Assembly (NCBI RefSeq): GCF_000485595.1
Contig: NW_014577066.1
Coordinates: 387,651 to 409,838, forward strand
Source: Priapulus caudatus
Lineage: Eukaryota > Priapulida > Priapulimorpha > Priapulimorphida > Priapulidae
Length of the DNA: 22,188 nucleotides
Reading direction: 5' to 3'
In this document: positions 19,856-22,188 of the stretch, piece after piece
How positions within the stretch are numbered: the stretch's first letter is position 1
Layout: every line of letters starts with the position of its first letter
Program-made: the position numbers and the translations under genes
Notes under the pieces: generated by a model
What the model was told of the DNA's origin: nothing
Seen by the model: only the letters and a program-made list of their open reading frames with translations
The model's database searches: none

Positions 19856-20477
19856 GGCACGTTGTAACCACGTTAACGACGAGTCTCGCATCCACTTTAC
19901 ATTCGCAAACACACTTCACATCGTCGCGGGTTAGTTGCTCGCGGCTGTACATGCACCGACGCCGCGCGCGCGTGTGTACGTCGCACTTCCACGTGCCCGA
20001 CATAGGTGGCGCTGCGAGTGCACATCGTCGTACGATCGATGAACGGGATGCTTGATCGTTGATTGGTCGGTCGGGCGACGGCGCAACAGACAAAACAGCA
20101 TCGGCGCGGCAGGCTCGCAGTAAGCAGTGATTGACTAGTGAGAGTGTGTGAGAGGAAGGGAGAGAGAGCGCACGCATTGTCGCATCCGGTGTCCGGCGTG
20201 TGGGGATGCTACGTGTGAACGCGGGAACTGGATGAGGAGGATGAGGAGGCTGCGGCTGCTACACGTGATGCGAGGAGAGAGCGGCGTGCGCGCGTGCGTG
20301 CGTGCGTGCGTACGTACCTGTCGCTGACGACGCGAGTGCAGCGTCGGAAGAGACGTGCTTGTGTTTTCCACCTTGATCGTCGTCGGTTGACAAGAAGACG
20401 CTATCGTGTTAGATTAACGGCTGTTACGGATTTCTGACGTATAGCGCCTGTAACGCATGAGCAGGATACACGAGTGC
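19855..20477. other. CpG-rich non-coding DNA, possible promoter area
   Basis: High GC and CpG density with no coding sequence recognised. A GTGC/GTAC run lies at 20289-20317. On the minus strand a CAG|GTACGTACG donor-like site ends a putative exon at 20318. This makes it one candidate for a distant non-coding first exon of the alpha-catenin gene, but nothing confirms that. Confidence 0.3.
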
Positions 20478-20625
20478 GAGAGGTAGCGAGAGAAAGAGAG
20501 AGAAAGAGAGAGAGATAGATGAAGAGAGAAAAGGAGAAAAAAAAGAAAGAGAGGGAGAGAGAGAGAGAAAGAAAGAGAAAGAGAGAGAGAGAGTGAGAGA
20601 GAGAGAGACAGAGAGCGAGAGAGAG

Positions 20626-20657
<32 letters not shown>

Positions 20658-20663
20658 TGAGAG

Positions 20664-20694
<31 letters not shown>

Positions 20695-20715
20695 GAGATG
20701 AAGAGAGAGAGAGGG

Positions 20716-20746
<31 letters not shown>

Positions 20747-20773
20747 AAGAAGGAGAGGGAGAGAAAGAGATGA
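20478..20773. repeat. GA-rich polypurine tract
   Basis: Nearly 300 bp of GAGAGA, GAAAGA and AAGAAAG. Its strand bias is opposite to the CT tracts at 17569 and 19349, so it is complementary in composition to them. Confidence 0.95.
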
Positions 20774-20802
20774 AGAATAGAGGGCCGGGCGAGATTATTA
20801 TT

Positions 20803-21001
20803 CGCTGTGGCTATATGCCCGGCAGGCGGGCACAGTCTTCGATTTCCTAAATGCCCGGCAGTTCCGAACCCTAACCCGAACCCTAACCCTTGTTTACTTG
20901 AGATAACGCTGAAAATTAAAAACTGCCGGGCATTTAGGAAATCGAAGACCGTGCCCCGCAGCCGTCAGATATATGCCGGCTGCCGGGCATATAGCCACTC
21001 T
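20803..21001. mobile_element. Long-TIR MITE with telomere-like core
   Basis: TGGCTATATGCCCGGCAG at 20808 and its complement ending at 20997 bound a pair of long inverted arms. The inner parts (GTCTTCGATTTCCTAAATGC on the left) match almost perfectly. The right arm is about 20 bp longer. The core holds CCCTAACCCGAACCCTAACC. The 10-bp direct repeat GATTATTATT flanks the element (20793-20802 and 21002-21011). Long TIRs with 9-10-bp duplications fit Mutator-like elements, but the duplication is low-complexity, so the class is tentative. Confidence 0.75.
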
Positions 21002-21225
21002 GATTATTATTCTCACGTCGCAGTTGTGTCATGTGTACGGAGTTGCGCACGTTCAAAACGGGATGTCGAGAAGATCTTACGCTGGAAGTGAAAGGCTCGC
21101 TGCGTTTCGCTCCACGCGCCTCTCCATGACGTGAAAGTGAAAATGAAAATGAGCTGAAAGTGTTGCTATTGATGCCTCCGTCGGGAATAACGGCGACCTC
21201 GGCAGTTCGTCATCTCTTGATTAGC

Positions 21226-21592
21226 AGCAACAGCAGCAGCAGCAGCAGCAGCAATGACGGGGGCCCAGCAGCAGCAACCGTATTAGTAGAAGTAGCAGCA
21301 GCGGCTGCAGTAGTAGTGCAGTGCTATGGCGTACGTTGGCGTTGGCGTTGGCGATTGTAGTGGCAGCGGTGGCTATAGCAGTAGTGGCGACAGAAGCAGC
21401 AGCAGCGGCAACAACAACAATAACAATAATAACAACAGCAGCAGCAGCAGCAGCAGTAATAAAAACAACAACAGCAGATATAGCAGCAATAGTAGTAGTA
21501 GTAGTAGTAGCAGCAGCAGCAGAGATAACATCACAGTCAACCACAACAACAACAACTGCACAACCACCACCAACAACAACAGCAATTGCCGG
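21226..21592. repeat. Compound trinucleotide tract (CAG, TAG, CAA)
   Basis: Runs of CAG, TAG, CAA and TAA triplets interrupted by GC-rich stretches. Poly-Ser, poly-Asn, poly-Ala and poly-Leu frames arise on both strands in every phase, so none is evidence of a gene. Confidence 0.9.
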
Positions 21593-21665
21593 GAGTGCAA
21601 TCTCATAAATAGGATCGGTCGCTTCGCCGACCTTGTTGTGCGTCTGTAACCGGTAAAGATCGCTG

Positions 21666-21911
21666 GGAGGAGAAGGAGGAGGAGGGAGAGGAGGAGGAGG
21701 AGGAGGAGGAGATAGTGACTGAGAAGGCGGCGGAAGAGGAGAAGGAGGAGGAGGAGAAGTAGAAGAAGGCAGTTGCGGCGGCGGCGGAGAAGGAAGAGGA
21801 GGAGGAGGGGAGGAGGAGGAGGAGGAGGAGAAGAAGAAGAAGATGAAGAAGAAGAAGAAGAAGAAGAAGAAGAAGAAGAAGAAGAAGAAGAAGAAGAAGA
21901 AGAAGAAGAAG
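21666..21911. repeat. (GAG)n / (GAA)n purine tract
   Basis: GAG/AGG triplets to about 21830, then about 25 near-perfect GAA triplets to 21911. Long GAA runs can form triplex DNA and are length-unstable in other genomes. Confidence 0.95.
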
Positions 21912-21988
21912 AGGCGACATATCCTTGTGATGTGATCAAGACAGCTGATCTTTGTTAATGTGAAGCACGCGTAACGAGAATTCTCAAT

Positions 21989-22188
21989 GATGAGGCTCTA
22001 TGCCGAGCTATGAAGCCATGAAGGATAGAGGTGCGTGCGCGAGAAGGATGCTGAATGATGAAACCATGAAATATGGTGGGTGTTGCGCGAGAAGAATGCT
22101 AAGTGAAGAAACCACGAAAGATAGAGGTGTTTGCGCGAGAAGGATGCTGAGTGAAGAAACCACGAAAGATAGAGGTGTTTGCGCGAGA
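21989..22188 (+). repeat. 48-bp minisatellite, open reading frame, runs off the window
   Basis: The landmark GCGCGAGAA recurs at 22037, 22085 and 22133, and GCGCGAGA at 22181, always 48 bp apart; an older diverged unit precedes them. The last two full units are nearly identical. In one plus-strand frame, from an ATG at 22000 to the window end, no stop occurs, giving a 16-residue repeat ARRMLSEETTKDRGVC. It could be a coding repeat or a chance result of a period divisible by three. Confidence 0.85.

Noticed and set aside
19301-20055. Long Ser/Leu- and Ile/Tyr-rich frames as a membrane protein
   Set aside because: They follow CT, CA and TA microsatellites exactly and exist in several phases on both strands.
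20871-20894. Chromosome-end telomere
   Set aside because: Only about three CCCTAA-like units, interrupted by CCCGAA and enclosed by inverted arms, with ordinary sequence on both sides.
21221-21958. Poly-Ser, poly-Asn, poly-Leu and poly-Glu proteins
   Set aside because: All phases of both strands are open over the trinucleotide tracts. No flanking conserved domain or splice structure supports a gene.
1-22188. CRISPR arrays, operons or bacterial genes
   Set aside because: The repeats lack regular unique spacers, and the window shows spliced animal genes with no bacterial-style coding density.

Overview
This is animal nuclear DNA. It carries the start of one recognisable protein-coding gene, alpha-catenin (CTNNA family), on the minus strand, followed upstream by about 13 kb of intron-like or intergenic DNA full of microsatellites, minisatellites and small non-autonomous transposons. 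Many short, phase-consistent exons with GT-AG introns show it is a metazoan. The protein reads like an invertebrate alpha-catenin, and one interspersed repeat is of a kind I associate with marine invertebrates such as molluscs, lancelets and cnidarians. I cannot name the species.

Layout: 7281 down to 3155 (minus) holds seven coding exons that splice in frame into 351 codons. They cover the beta-catenin-binding VH1 region and the start of the M region with its vinculin-binding segment. The start ATG is at 7281 and has an in-frame stop 15 nt upstream in the same exon. A good splice acceptor at 7310 implies at least one non-coding exon further right.

Exon 7 is unusual. Its 5' edge, with the splice acceptor, is repeated with a 184-bp period (3337-3747). 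Its 3' edge, with the splice donor, is repeated with an 88-bp period (2833-3154). Left of this the gene breaks up. Positions 1-2527 hold, on the PLUS strand, three noisy copies of the same exon-7-edge repeat, intron-like DNA, and an indel-riddled copy of the next alpha-catenin exon, which contains a poly-C/poly-A block. Either about 2.8 kb is inverted, or the left end is an assembly artefact built from low-accuracy sequence.

7310-22188 contains no gene I can support. It holds a 179-bp hAT-type MITE with an 8-bp target duplication (14830-15008), a 311-bp TIR element (8002-8312), a pair of about 475-bp elements in inverted orientation (8374-8845 and 10091-10572), a long-TIR element with a telomere-like core (20803-21001), an interspersed repeat ending in a hairpin (about 14450-14790), a cluster of three perfect CRE sites (17024-17267), long CT, GA, TA, GTGC and trinucleotide tracts, and a 48-bp minisatellite at the right edge that keeps one reading frame open.
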